A stretch of 55,891 nucleotides of DNA from Gemmatimonadales bacterium (GCA_007695195.1 REEG01000186.1:1-55891), one strand, 5' to 3'; counted from the first letter of the stretch, positions 35,838-45,190 are shown. Notes: a model not told the origin generated them from the letters alone. Translations and numbers: made by a program.

Positions 35838-36382
35838 GCGCCGCCAAGGCCGCAGATACGGCTCGGGAAGGCCTGCTGGCTTCCTACGAATACCTGGACT
35901 CCACGGTGGACACCATCACCGAACTCCGGGAAAAGGGCTTTGAGGAGATCACCGCCTTCGCTCCCTTCCCGGAGCACCACATCGAGCACGCTCTGGGCTA
36001 CCATCACAGCCCTGTGCGGTTGTTCACCCTGGTGGGAGGCCTCACCGGCGCCGCCGCGGGCTTCGCCTTCACGGTCTTCACCAGTATGGACTGGCCGTTG
36101 GTCACCGGCGGGAAGCCCATCGTGGCCATCCCGGCCTACGTGATCCCGGCCTTCGAAATGACGATTCTCTTCGGCGCCCTGGCCACCGTCATCGGCGTCC
36201 TGTACAACATGCGGATCCCGGATCTCAAGGGTGACGTGGTCTACGACCCCGAGTTCAGTGCGGGGAAGTTCGGGATCTACGTCACCGCTCCGCCTGAGCA
36301 GATGGCTACGGTGCGGAGCATCCTGGAGACCAACGAACCCACCCAGATCCAGACGGATCCCAAGGGAAGGTCCCATGGCTGA
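35834..36382 (+). CDS. actD: Alternative complex III, subunit ActD (DUF3341)
   Basis: 182 residues. An N-terminal soluble part has YEYLDSTVDTITELREKGFE and FAPFPEHHIEHALG; two transmembrane helices follow (RLFTLVGGLTGAAAGFAFTV; YVIPAFEMTILFGALATVIG). This is the DUF3341 layout of ActD, a small structural subunit of alternative complex III. Overlaps actC by 4 bp and actE by 8 bp. Confidence 0.93.
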
Positions 36383-37025
36383 TTCAAGAACGCCTCGCCT
36401 CCGGGGGGTCCGCTCCCTGGCCGCCTTTCTCGCCCTGCTCATGGTTGCCGGATGCAACCCTGTGGACGACCTCATGGTCTCCATCTTCGGGCGCAGTATG
36501 CGGGATCAGCCTTCGTTCAACCCGTATGAGAACCCGCAGCTGGCTCCTGAGGGGTCGGTTTCCTTCTCGTCGGGCAACTTCCCCGGTGAGCCCCACACCG
36601 TGAATCTGGGCTCGCCTGAGGGCCAGGCTCCGCCTCCGCCCATCACGCCCCTCATGCTCCTCCAGGGCGATCCCCGTGCGGTGGGGCTGGAGAACCCTGT
36701 GGCGCCGGACGCCGCGTCGCTGGCTCGGGGGCAGGAGATGTACCTGCGGTCCTGCGCACCCTGCCACGGCGACGCCGGAGCCGGTGGGGGCCCTGTGACG
36801 GCCTTCGGCGTGCCCAACTGGAGCCTCCAGGAAGACACGGCTCTTGAGTTCTCGGATGGCTACATCTACTCCATCATCCGTGTCGGGCGCGGCGCCATGC
36901 CGGCCTATGGTCACCAGATCACGCACTACGATCGGTGGCATATCGTGAACTACGTTCGGCAGCTTCAGGGAGAGCTTCCCGGTCAGGAAGAGCCCGAAGT
37001 CCAAGCCCAGTCTTCGGACAACTGA
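36375..37025 (+). CDS. actE: Alternative complex III, cytochrome c subunit ActE
   Basis: 216 residues. A lipobox (LALLMVAGC) gives a lipid-anchored protein. One heme c site, CAPCH near residue 131, with a Met ligand candidate in GRGAMPAYGHQ. It is the monoheme electron exit of alternative complex III. ATG 36375 lies inside the end of actD. The acidic tail (EEPEVQAQSSDN) is ordinary. Confidence 0.93.
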   Translation: MADSRTPRLRGVRSLAAFLALLMVAGCNPVDDLMVSIFGRSMRDQPSFNPYENPQLAPEGSVSFSSGNFPGEPHTVNLGSPEGQAPPPPITPLMLLQGDPRAVGLENPVAPDAASLARGQEMYLRSCAPCHGDAGAGGGPVTAFGVPNWSLQEDTALEFSDGYIYSIIRVGRGAMPAYGHQITHYDRWHIVNYVRQLQGELPGQEEPEVQAQSSDN

Positions 37026-37037
37026 GGAAGATCCGCG

Positions 37038-38366
37038 ATGCACGACATCCATATCCCCTCGGACATCCAGGCCCGGTACCTGTCCAAGAAATCCCCGCTC
37101 ACGCTGGTGTTTCTCGGTCTCGCGGTCCTGGGTTTCGGAGCCTTCGCCTTCCTCCTGACCTCCGACCCGGACCGGGCCTGGCAGGCCTACGCCTCCAACT
37201 GGCTCTTCTGGACCAGTATGGCCCAGGGCGCTCTGATGTTGGCGGTGGTCACCGTCATCGTGAAAGCAAAGTGGAACTGGTCGGTGCGGAGGATCTCGCT
37301 TGCATTCGGGGCCTTCCTTCCCATCGCCTTCCTCCTTGTCATCCCCATGCTCCTGGGGCTACGGGAAGACTACTTCCCCTGGCTGGGGGAATTGGCCACC
37401 GACACCACGGTGGCCAAGAAGTTGGCGTACCTGAACCTGCCGTTCCTCCTTTCCCGCACGGTGATCGGACTTCTGGTGCTCTTCACCATGAGTCTCATCT
37501 TCATGTATTTCGCGCTGCGCCCGGACCTGGGTCCGGATCGGGCCGCGGATGAGGAAGGGGACGGAGGACGCGCCCGGTGGCGTGAGCGCCTCGCCGGGGG
37601 ATGGCAGGGCCAGGCGCAGGAGGAGGCCCGGAGCTGGGCACGCCTGAAGGTCCTGGCGCCTGCCATGGCGCTGATCTTCGCCGTGGTCATGAGCATGATC
37701 TCGGTGGACTGGGCCATGTCGGTGGCGCCTGGGTGGTATTCCATGCTCTTCCCGGCCTGGTTCTTCATGGGCGGCTTCTGGGGCGGGATCCTCCTCACCG
37801 CTCTGGTGGCGGTGCTCCTGAAGCGCGCCTCCCCGGCCTTCGACGAGGCCATGGGTTCTCAGCAGCTCCACGACCTGGGGAAGCTGGCGTTCGCCTTCTC
37901 CATCTTCTGGGCCTACCTGGTCTTCTCCCAGTACATCGTCATCTGGTACGGGAAGCAGCCCTGGGAGCAGAGCTGGGTCATCGCGCGGTCCGGTTCGGAG
38001 TGGGGCGGGCTCTCACTGGCCATGATCACCCTCTGTTTCTTCGTGCCCTTCATCGGCCTCCTGGGCCGGGCGCCCAAGATGATTCCCGCCTGGTTGGGCA
38101 GCATCGCCGCGCTGGGGCTGGCGGGACTCTGGCTCGAGCGGTTCATCCTCATCGCCCCCAGCCTCCACGAGCCCGGTACCGCGACTCTGACCCTCTGGGA
38201 GCCGGTCATCGCCCTGGGGTTCTTCGGTCTGTTCGCCGGGAGCACGCGGTGGTTCCTGTCCACCTTCCCGGTGATCCAGAAGTGGCAGCATCCCATCGAG
38301 CCCGAGTCCATCGAGGCGGAGCTTCCGCCTGAGGAAGCGCGGTTGGTGGGGTCCCGCGGGAGGTAG
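37038..38366 (+). CDS. actF: Alternative complex III, NrfD-like membrane subunit ActF
   Basis: 442 residues with about ten transmembrane helices, a paralogue of ActC. Visible landmarks are ISVDWAMSVAPGWYSMLFPA, WFFMGGFWGGILL and YIVIWYGKQPWEQSWV. With ActC it builds the membrane part of alternative complex III. A charged loop (ADEEGDGGRARWRERLAG) lies around 175-195. The operon ends here: no actG and no cytochrome oxidase genes follow. Confidence 0.93.
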   Translation: MHDIHIPSDIQARYLSKKSPLTLVFLGLAVLGFGAFAFLLTSDPDRAWQAYASNWLFWTSMAQGALMLAVVTVIVKAKWNWSVRRISLAFGAFLPIAFLLVIPMLLGLREDYFPWLGELATDTTVAKKLAYLNLPFLLSRTVIGLLVLFTMSLIFMYFALRPDLGPDRAADEEGDGGRARWRERLAGGWQGQAQEEARSWARLKVLAPAMALIFAVVMSMISVDWAMSVAPGWYSMLFPAWFFMGGFWGGILLTALVAVLLKRASPAFDEAMGSQQLHDLGKLAFAFSIFWAYLVFSQYIVIWYGKQPWEQSWVIARSGSEWGGLSLAMITLCFFVPFIGLLGRAPKMIPAWLGSIAALGLAGLWLERFILIAPSLHEPGTATLTLWEPVIALGFFGLFAGSTRWFLSTFPVIQKWQHPIEPESIEAELPPEEARLVGSRGR

Positions 38367-38415
38367 GAGCTCAGCCGAAACAAGCCCAGAGCTTCGCCGG
38401 GATGGGACAGAAACG

Positions 38416-38460
38416 AAAGGGCTCGCCTCGACGGTTGGATCGAGAGGCGGGCCCCTTTCT
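38416..38460. terminator. Bidirectional terminator between actF and hisN-like gene
   Basis: AAAGGG-CTCGCCTC pairs with GAGGCGGGCCCCTTT across a loop of about 14 nt, giving a GC-rich stem with A-run on the left and T-run on the right. That layout can stop transcripts from both sides, and the two genes converge here. Confidence 0.7.
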
Positions 38461-38484
38461 GTCATGAGGCCTCTGGTGAGGAGC

Positions 38485-39294
38485 TCAAGCGCCGTCAGGG
38501 CACAGGGTGTCCATGACGGCGGAGTGGAGGAGCCCATTGGTGGACAGCCCCGATCCCCCGTGGACGGTCTCGTTTCCCGCCAGGTCGGTGAAACGCCCTC
38601 CGGCCTCCCGCAGGATGGGAAGGAGGGGCGCTGCGTCCCACGGAGCCAGCTCCGCTGGGTCCAGCATGATTTCGGCCCGACCCGTGGCCACCATGCAGTG
38701 CCCGTAGGCATCGCCCCAGCTCCGGGTATAGCTGACCTGAGCGGTGAGACGTGACCAGCCCGGGCCCACCGGACTCACTGCGGTGAAACCGGGGTCCGAC
38801 GTGAGCGCCACGGCGTCCTGGAGATGCCGCACCTGGTTCACGCGGCACCGAATCCCGTCACGGTAGCACCCCTGACCCTCGGCCGCCGCGACGGTCTCGC
38901 CCAGGGCCGGGAAGTGGGCCACACCCAGAACGGGCACACCGCCCCGCTCCAGCGCCACAAGCACGGCGTACAGTGGCACCCCTCGCATGAAGGCCCTGGT
39001 TCCGTCGATGGGATCGACGATCCACCGGCGGCCTGAGCGTCCCGGCGAGCCGTGGCCCCCCTCCTCCCCCAGGATCCCGTCATGGGGAAAGCGGGCCAGG
39101 ATCTGCTCCCGGAGAATCCGTTCCGCCTCCTGGTCCGCCGTCGTCACGGGTGTTCCGTCGGCCTTCGCCTGGTCTGCGACCCGGCCTCCGAAGTGCCGAA
39201 GTGTCAGGGCACCCGCCGCTTGTGCCGCCTGCACGGCGAATTCAAGGAGGACCGAAAGGTCCTCGCCGCCCCCGCTATCCACGAGTACCCTCAC
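38485..39294 (-). CDS. Inositol monophosphatase-family protein, histidinol-phosphatase-like
   Basis: 269 residues. The metal-binding motifs are GILGEEGG (Glu), RWIVDPIDGTRAFMRGVP (the DPIDGT loop) and LAPWDAAPLLPILREAGG (WDAA). These mark the IMPase superfamily; DGTRAF and the short second motif resemble HisN-type histidinol phosphatases, but substrate is not fixed by motif alone. GTG 39294 overlaps the TGA of the GGDEF gene, giving translational coupling. It converges with actF. Confidence 0.8.
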   Translation of the reverse strand: MRVLVDSGGGEDLSVLLEFAVQAAQAAGALTLRHFGGRVADQAKADGTPVTTADQEAERILREQILARFPHDGILGEEGGHGSPGRSGRRWIVDPIDGTRAFMRGVPLYAVLVALERGGVPVLGVAHFPALGETVAAAEGQGCYRDGIRCRVNQVRHLQDAVALTSDPGFTAVSPVGPGWSRLTAQVSYTRSWGDAYGHCMVATGRAEIMLDPAELAPWDAAPLLPILREAGGRFTDLAGNETVHGGSGLSTNGLLHSAVMDTLCPDGA

Positions 39295-40772
39295 CCATCG
39301 GTAGTTGCAGTGCCGTCCACGGGGCCAGCCTTATTCCGATAGAGGTCACGGTCGGCAGAGGCAATGAGGTCCTCCGGACGTTCCATCTCTGGAGTGAAGG
39401 TGGCACAACCGGCGGTCAGACCCAGCCCCGTCTCGCGGAACTCCGGGTCTCGGGCAAGACGGCGCATCACCCGCTCGACGTGATGGGCGGCACCCTCCGG
39501 ACCCGTGTCCGACAGCACGACAATGAACTCATCACCGCCATACCGGGCAGCCAGATTCATGGCTCGGGTTTCATCGGCAAGTAGGCGACCCACGGCGGCG
39601 AGGGCCGCATCCCCTGCCAGGTGACCCTCTCGATCATTGAAGGCCTTGAAGCCGTCCACGTCCATTAGAACCACGGAGAGCGGCCGACCCCGTTTCGCGG
39701 CCGCAACTTCCTGGCCAAGGTGGAGGTCGAGCTGGCGCCGATTGTAGAGACCCGTAAGGGGATCGGTGACGGAGAGCGCCCGCAAGGCGTCATGGAGTAG
39801 GGCATTCTCGTAGGCCACAGCTGCGTGATCGGCAACCCGGGCCAGAAGACGTTGCCGCTCCATCACGCCGACGCCCTCCCGTGGGAGTCGCACCTGCAGC
39901 GCCCCCAGCACCCGGTCTCCTCCCTTGAGCGGCACGGTGGCCTGGGGCCCGCCACTGGAGTCTTCGGGAAGGATGACGCTGCCACCCTCCCGGAAGACCG
40001 GGGCCAGCCCCTCCTCTTCCAGCGCGCGTACCGTTCCCACCTCCGGGGCCCCTGGACCCCGAGCGGCGGCGCAGCGAACGCCTGCGCGATCTACGACCCA
40101 TACGGTTGCGTCCTGTGCCCCGAGAAGGTCCAGAGAGGCCTCGAGGGTCCGGTCAAGGACGCGATCTGCATCGAGGGATGACGACAGGGCTCGGCTGATC
40201 CGCTCCACGCTCCGTGACTCGGACCGCACCCGTACCAACTCTTCTCGCTCTGTCCGCATCTGCCGGTCCAGGGCCATCAGATCTGCGATCCCCTCGGCCC
40301 ATCTCAACTCTTCCGGGGCGAAACCCGGCCCGCGAGAGCGAAAGATGAGGAGGGATCCGTCCGGGCGTGGGCCCCGCCCCACCGGTAGGTGGAGCAGCCA
40401 GCCCACCGGACTCTCCGGCGTGGCCCGGCACAATTCGAGGGCCCAGGCGGGCGCCTCGCCCATGGGGCTCACCCGAGCCGGAAGGGCCGAACCGTCCCAC
40501 CGCAGTCTGCCCGCCGCAGACCCCACCGGGATGTCCCGCTGGTGGAGGCCGTCTCCATCACAGCCCACAACCAGATGGGGATGGCCGGTCATCGGATCAA
40601 CCAGCACAAGGTGAACCGAGTCGGCTTGAAGGGTTCCCAGGAGGGTGGGAAGGGCCACGGGAAGGAGTCCGGAGGCCCCGTCACCAGAGTCGCCGACACG
40701 CCGAAGAAGACCCAGGAAGACGGAGAGTCTGCCCTGTGGGTCGGCCAGAAGGGGTGGGTCACCCTCGCTCAT
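39291..40772 (-). CDS. GAF-GGDEF diguanylate cyclase
   Basis: 493 residues, no membrane segment. Residues 20-155 and 185-320 look like two GAF-type sensor domains (the second around ISRALSSSLDADRVLDRTLE). The GGDEF domain follows with DPLTGLYNRRQLDLHL and the active site ARYGGDEFIVVLSD, which makes cyclic di-GMP from GTP. The inhibitory I-site RxxD before it reads RAMN, so product inhibition is probably lost. ATG 40772 has a purine-rich leader; longer frames run into the next gene and are discarded. Coupled to the HisN-like gene. Confidence 0.88.
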   Translation of the reverse strand: MSEGDPPLLADPQGRLSVFLGLLRRVGDSGDGASGLLPVALPTLLGTLQADSVHLVLVDPMTGHPHLVVGCDGDGLHQRDIPVGSAAGRLRWDGSALPARVSPMGEAPAWALELCRATPESPVGWLLHLPVGRGPRPDGSLLIFRSRGPGFAPEELRWAEGIADLMALDRQMRTEREELVRVRSESRSVERISRALSSSLDADRVLDRTLEASLDLLGAQDATVWVVDRAGVRCAAARGPGAPEVGTVRALEEEGLAPVFREGGSVILPEDSSGGPQATVPLKGGDRVLGALQVRLPREGVGVMERQRLLARVADHAAVAYENALLHDALRALSVTDPLTGLYNRRQLDLHLGQEVAAAKRGRPLSVVLMDVDGFKAFNDREGHLAGDAALAAVGRLLADETRAMNLAARYGGDEFIVVLSDTGPEGAAHHVERVMRRLARDPEFRETGLGLTAGCATFTPEMERPEDLIASADRDLYRNKAGPVDGTATTDG

Positions 40773-40890
40773 CTTCCGCTCCCCCGAGAAAGGACTTGCT
40801 TTCACCAGTGCGGGCCACCGGGGACCGGATCGGCGCCGGTGCCGATCCGCCCCGGGGGCGGCGGGAAAGAATCCCCGGCCTGAACCCCTC

Positions 40891-41688
40891 TCACTGTTGC
40901 AAAGCACGGGCCAGGTACTTCTGGATCTCGAATCCCACCGCCGCCACCAGCCCAGCCTCCTGCCGATCAGGCCCAGCGCGGGCGAGAAGGGTGCGGAAGG
41001 TCCGCATGACAGCCTCGGGCGAACGGGCGTTGAAGAAGTCGATTCGAGCCAATCCGCCTTCCAGGGCCTGAAACATCTGCTCCATTTCGTCACGGGTGGC
41101 ATTCCCGGCCCACCGCTTCCCCCGGGGCAACTCGTCGGGATCTCCCTCCCCGCTGGAAAGGAAGAGTTCGTAACACAGGATGAGGCACGCCTGCGCCAGG
41201 TTGAGGCTCGAGTAGTCCGGGTCCGTGGGGATGATGGCCACGCCGTCGCAGAGGTCCAGAGCTTCATTGGACAGACCCCGGTCTTCACGTCCGAAGAGAA
41301 TGGCCGCCGGTCCGGTTCGGGCCGCATCCAGGAGTCTGGGTGCCCACTCCCTTGCCCAGCCGTAGTTCCGTTGGGCCGCCCGGGGCCGGGCCGATGTGCC
41401 CACCACCATCACGCAGTCCGAGAGGGCCTCCTGCAGCGACGTGAAATGCCGGGCCGACTCCACCACGTCGTCGCTTCGATGGGCAATTCCCGTGATCCGC
41501 CAGGCGTCCCACTCAGCCGGGTTGACCACTCGAAGTGAGCGGAGCCCCATGTTCTTCATGGCCCGGATGACCCCGGCGATATTCACCAGATTCTGGGGCT
41601 CGTCCAGAACCACCACCAGGTTGCCGGTGTCGGGAGACCCCGCCATCTCGTCCATTCCGTCCCGTGTCTCCCCTTCAGCTTCATTCAT
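40891..41688 (-). CDS. trmJ: tRNA (cytidine/uridine-2'-O-)-methyltransferase TrmJ-like
   Basis: 265 residues, a SPOUT/TrmH-fold enzyme. Landmarks are VVVLDEPQNLVNIAGVIRAM, then the knot motifs ILFGREDRGLSNEALDLCD and IPTDPDYSSLNLAQACLI, which are typical of TrmJ. The known enzyme methylates the 2'-O of nucleotide 32 in the anticodon loop using S-adenosylmethionine. The first motif reads NIAGVIRAM where many members have NIGAAARAM. Only three bases separate it from the MFS gene upstream. Confidence 0.88.
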   Translation of the reverse strand: MNEAEGETRDGMDEMAGSPDTGNLVVVLDEPQNLVNIAGVIRAMKNMGLRSLRVVNPAEWDAWRITGIAHRSDDVVESARHFTSLQEALSDCVMVVGTSARPRAAQRNYGWAREWAPRLLDAARTGPAAILFGREDRGLSNEALDLCDGVAIIPTDPDYSSLNLAQACLILCYELFLSSGEGDPDELPRGKRWAGNATRDEMEQMFQALEGGLARIDFFNARSPEAVMRTFRTLLARAGPDRQEAGLVAAVGFEIQKYLARALQQ

Positions 41689-41691
41689 GAA

Positions 41692-43044
41692 TCAGTCTCC
41701 AGTGCCTGCGTCTGCCGCGATGGAAGGGTCCACGCCTCGTCCTGTAGCGGCCCGCACGTCAGCAGATGGGGCGTCCGATGAGGCCTCGTCACCTATGGGG
41801 GGAAGGAAGAACACCCCCAGTGCCGCCAGTCCGGCCAGGACGCTCCCGGCAACAAAGGGGCTGGTGGGGCCCGCCAAATCCCACATGACGCCACCGAGAA
41901 AGGGGCCGAAGATCCTGGCCGAGGCGGTGACGCTCTGTCCGATCCCCAGCGATCCGCCCTGTACATCATCGGGTACTGCCCGGGAAAGGAGGCTCACCAG
42001 CGACGGTAGCGTGCCGCCGAATCCCACCGCCAGCAAGGTCAGGCCGAGCAGGAGGATGGCCAGGTTCTGGGACAGACCAATGAGGAGGAGTCCGGCGGCG
42101 AAGGGGATGGCGCACAGCCGGACCAGCCCCCGCTCCCCGATGCGTGGAGCCAGCGCCCGGACTACCCCGCCCTGCATGATGGCCGACACTGTCCCGAGGA
42201 AGGTGAAGAGCCACCCGACACCTCGTTCGCCCAACCCCAGACGCCCATCCACAAAGAGGGGAAAGACCGGGTGCATGGATGAGAATGCCGCCGTGAACAG
42301 GAACGAGAGAAGCAGAATCTGTACGAAGCGGGGATCCCGGAAGAGGATCCGGATCTCTTCCATCCGCGACGGCGCATCCGCTGCGGCGATGGCCCGACGC
42401 ACGAAGCGCCGCCCACGTTCCGCCACCGAGAGGGACTCAGGGAGGAAGAAGATGGCCAACCCCGCGTTGAGGGCACAGAGGGCGGCGGCAGCGAGCCCCG
42501 GTGCCTCCGGCGCCACCGGTGCCAGTAGACCTCCAATGGCCGGGCCGAAGATGAAACCCAGACCGAAGGCGGCTCCGATGAGCCCCATTCCCCCCGCTCG
42601 CTTCTCCGGAGGCGTGATGTCGGCGATGTAGGCCTGGGCCACCGGGATATTGGCTCCACCCACTCCCGCCATGATCCGCGAGAGGAGGAGTGCCAGGATC
42701 GATCCGGCGTAGGCGAAGATCACATACGACACCGCCGACCCCAGGAGGCCGATGATGAGGATGGGGCGCCGGCCATACCGATCGGAGAGCCGCCCCCAGA
42801 TGGGGGCAAATAGGAGCTGGGCGGCGGAATATGAAAAGACCAGGACTCCGATCTGGAGTCCCGAGGCCCCGAACCGGTCGGCGTAGAAGGGAAGGAGGGG
42901 GAGGACGATGCCGAACCCCACCAGGTCCACGAAGACGGTGAGGAAGAGGATAGCCAGGCGCAGCTTGGGGGTCTTCTCCACCCGGTCCGTCCCCGCCACC
43001 CCCTCACCGCCCGTGACGGTTGCCCTCGTCGTCTTCCGTTTCAC
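41692..43044 (-). CDS. MFS exporter, TetA-like (DHA1 family)
   Basis: 450 residues, 12 predicted transmembrane helices. The first helix has LFLTVFVDLVGFGIVLPLLP; the family signature GRLSDRYGRRPILIIGLLG is in the first cytoplasmic loop; LSRIMAGVGGANIPVAQAYI and ADITPPEKRAGGMGL follow. This resembles tetracycline/multidrug proton antiporters, but substrate is open. The start is uncertain: ATG 43044 overlaps tatA by 41 bp, and GTG 42999 lies 5 bp after the tatA stop. Confidence 0.85.
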   Translation of the reverse strand: MKRKTTRATVTGGEGVAGTDRVEKTPKLRLAILFLTVFVDLVGFGIVLPLLPFYADRFGASGLQIGVLVFSYSAAQLLFAPIWGRLSDRYGRRPILIIGLLGSAVSYVIFAYAGSILALLLSRIMAGVGGANIPVAQAYIADITPPEKRAGGMGLIGAAFGLGFIFGPAIGGLLAPVAPEAPGLAAAALCALNAGLAIFFLPESLSVAERGRRFVRRAIAAADAPSRMEEIRILFRDPRFVQILLLSFLFTAAFSSMHPVFPLFVDGRLGLGERGVGWLFTFLGTVSAIMQGGVVRALAPRIGERGLVRLCAIPFAAGLLLIGLSQNLAILLLGLTLLAVGFGGTLPSLVSLLSRAVPDDVQGGSLGIGQSVTASARIFGPFLGGVMWDLAGPTSPFVAGSVLAGLAALGVFFLPPIGDEASSDAPSADVRAATGRGVDPSIAADAGTGD

Positions 43045-43255
43045 CCTTCAGCCGGTCCGGATCCTTGACGCCGGATTTGAAGTTCCGGATTCCTTCCCCC
43101 AACCCTCGAGCGATCCGGGGGATCCTCTTGGCGCCGAAAAGGAGGATCAGAAGGAGGACGATAAGGAGCAGTTCACCCACTCCCAGGCCCCCGATGACCG
43201 CCAGGAGCGACGGGTCGGCTCCCCAAGGCACGACCGCACCGGCAAGGGCTTTCAT
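43004..43255 (-). CDS. tatA: Twin-arginine translocase subunit TatA
   Basis: 83 residues. One transmembrane helix (GVGELLLIVLLLILLFGAKR) is followed by the hinge RIPRIARGLGEGIRNFKSG and an acidic tail (ETEDDEGNRHGR), the standard TatA/E form. TatA builds the pore of the Tat pathway that exports folded proteins. No tatB or tatC is near. ATG 43255 overlaps the stop of the acyl-CoA dehydrogenase gene. ActB in this window has a twin-arginine start and could be a substrate. Confidence 0.92.
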   Translation of the reverse strand: MKALAGAVVPWGADPSLLAVIGGLGVGELLLIVLLLILLFGAKRIPRIARGLGEGIRNFKSGVKDPDRLKGETEDDEGNRHGR

Positions 43256-44421
43256 CGCAGGAGCAGCTTGGCGATGGTCTGGAGCTGCATGTTCGTCGTG
43301 CCCTCGTAGATGGTACCGATCTTGGCATCACGGTAGAACTTCTCCACCGGGTACTCCTTGGTGAATCCGTACCCACCGTAGAGATCGATGCAGTCCGACG
43401 CCACACGCTGGGCCATCCGGGACGAATGGAGTTTGGCCATGGCCGCCGCCACCAGGAAATCCTCGCCCGCGTCCTTGAGCCTGGCGGCGTTGTAGACGAG
43501 CAGTCGGGAGGCTTCGATCTCCGTGGCCAGATCGGCGAGCTGGAACTGGACCCCCTGGAAGCGAGAGATGGGCCGGCCGAATTGCTCGCGCTCCTGGACG
43601 TACTTGAGGGTGTGGTCCAGCGCACCCTGGGCCAACCCCACCATCTGAGCGCCAATCCCGATCCGTCCCTCGTTCAGCGTCTCGATGGCCACCTTGTAGC
43701 CCTTGCCCACTTCGCCCAGGACGTTGGCGGCGGGAACGGGGCACTGGTCGAGGATGAGCTCGGTGGTGGAGGAGGCCCGGATCCCCAGCTTGTCCTCCTT
43801 CTTCCCCACCGTGAATCCCTCCGTATCCCTTTCCACCAGGAAGGCAGTGATCCCCTTGTAGCCGGCTTCCGGGTCGACGGTGGCGAAGACGATGAAGAGT
43901 CCGGCCTCGGCGCCGTTGGTGATCCAGAGCTTCTGCCCCTCCAGGATCCAGTCGTCACCTTCCTGCCGGGCCCGACACCCCAGAGCGAAGGCGTCGGATC
44001 CCGATCCGGCCTCGGAGAGTGCGTAAGCGCCCACCGTATCCCGGGCCAACGCCGGAAAGAACCGTCCCTGCTGGTCCGGCGACCCCCAACGGCGCAGGGC
44101 GTTGATGACCAGGGTGTTCTGGACATCCACCAGCACCGCCACCGCCGGATCGATACGGGACAGCTCTTCCACCACCAGAACGGAGGTGAAGAAGGAGCTC
44201 TGGGCTCCTCCGAACCTCTCAGGGATCTCAATGCCCATGAGGCCCAACTCGAAGAGTTGCGGGATGAGGTCCGGATCCATCCGCTGTTCGGCGTCCATGC
44301 GGGAGACCCGCGGTGCCACCTCGGCCAGGGCGAAGTCCCGCACGGCCTCCCGGAACATGGACTCTTCCTCGGTGAGCTGCGTCAGGGCCGGTCGGGCCGG
44401 GTCGGAGAGAACGGTGGACAT
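43252..44421 (-). CDS. Acyl-CoA dehydrogenase (short/branched-chain type)
   Basis: 389-residue FAD enzyme for alpha,beta-desaturation of acyl-CoA. Landmarks: YALSEAGSGSDAF, WITNGAEAGLFIVFATVD, GGYGFTKEYPVEKFYRDAKI and the catalytic-base stretch GTIYEGTTNMQLQTIAK, where the Glu sits at the short-chain/2-methyl type position. Beta-oxidation or branched amino acid breakdown is likely. ATG 44421 gives the usual N-terminus (MSTVLSDPARPALTQLTEEE). First gene of the minus-strand cluster; divergent from gcvH. Confidence 0.92.
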   Translation of the reverse strand: MSTVLSDPARPALTQLTEEESMFREAVRDFALAEVAPRVSRMDAEQRMDPDLIPQLFELGLMGIEIPERFGGAQSSFFTSVLVVEELSRIDPAVAVLVDVQNTLVINALRRWGSPDQQGRFFPALARDTVGAYALSEAGSGSDAFALGCRARQEGDDWILEGQKLWITNGAEAGLFIVFATVDPEAGYKGITAFLVERDTEGFTVGKKEDKLGIRASSTTELILDQCPVPAANVLGEVGKGYKVAIETLNEGRIGIGAQMVGLAQGALDHTLKYVQEREQFGRPISRFQGVQFQLADLATEIEASRLLVYNAARLKDAGEDFLVAAAMAKLHSSRMAQRVASDCIDLYGGYGFTKEYPVEKFYRDAKIGTIYEGTTNMQLQTIAKLLLR

Positions 44422-44561
44422 GCGAAGGCCTCGCGAATCGGGTATCGGGTCACCGGCGGCAAGCGCCGGACGGAGCACTGACGGACCCTGAATCTCTCAA
44501 AAAGTCCCCGCTCGTTGTAGGGGCGGGAAGCGGGCGGCTCCCGCCGAGGGGGGAGGTGACC

Positions 44562-44590
44562 TTGACGGCCCTTCGGGGAAAATCTCTATT
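44562..44590 (+). promoter_or_regulatory. Sigma70-like promoter of gcvH
   Basis: TTGACG (44562-44567), 17-bp spacer, TCTATT (44585-44590): 5 of 6 and 4 of 6 matches to consensus. It lies 76 bp before the gcvH start. I looked for glycine riboswitch aptamers in 44480-44665 and did not find the conserved segments convincingly. Confidence 0.5.
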
Positions 44591-44665
44591 CGGGGGGCTC
44601 CGGGCTCGGACAGACCGGTGACCGGGGCCCGGATCGCGCTTTGCCATCACCCTCCCGGAGGAATC

Positions 44666-45058
44666 ATGTCGGACATCCCCAGCGGTCTTCGCTACACCGA
44701 GGAGCACGAATATCTGAAGCCCACCGATGAGGACAGCGTCTTCCTGGTGGGTGTCACCGACTACGCCCAGGGTGAGTTGGGAGACGTGGTGTTCCTGGAA
44801 CTCCCGGCGGCCGGTGACAGCTTCGCCAAGGGCGATGTCTTCGGCACCATCGAGGCGGTGAAGGCGGTGAGTGACCTCTACGCCCCGGTCACCGGTGAGG
44901 TGGTGGAAGTAAACACTGCTCTGGACGACGATCCGTCGTTGGTCAACTCCGATCCGTATGGCGAGGGTTGGATGCTCCGGATACGGGTGTCCGATGACGC
45001 CGGAATGGAGGATCTTCTGGACAGTGAGGGGTACACCAAGCTCATCGGCGAGGACTGA
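44666..45058 (+). CDS. gcvH: Glycine cleavage system H protein
   Basis: 130 residues. The lipoyl-lysine is Lys66 in GTIEAVKAVSDLYAPVTGEV; the N-terminal RYTEEHEYLKP is typical. GcvH carries the aminomethyl group between the P, T and L proteins. CGGAGG precedes ATG 44666. A strong terminator hairpin separates it from gcvP. A LipM-like transferase four genes downstream may supply its lipoyl/octanoyl group. Confidence 0.97.
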   Translation: MSDIPSGLRYTEEHEYLKPTDEDSVFLVGVTDYAQGELGDVVFLELPAAGDSFAKGDVFGTIEAVKAVSDLYAPVTGEVVEVNTALDDDPSLVNSDPYGEGWMLRIRVSDDAGMEDLLDSEGYTKLIGED

Positions 45059-45190
45059 CCCTGGAAGGCCACCGTTACGGCACACGCCGTAGTTGGACCG
45101 CTCCGGAATTGCCGGGGTAAGCGCCCGCCGAATCCGAGGCATGGCCCCTTTCGCGGGGTTTCGCTCCGGAAGCGACCGGATTGCGCTTCC

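Noticed and set aside
44480-44665. Glycine riboswitch before gcvH
   Set aside because: A GGACAGA stretch is present, but the two aptamer cores and their conserved segments could not be found; needs a covariance model search to settle.
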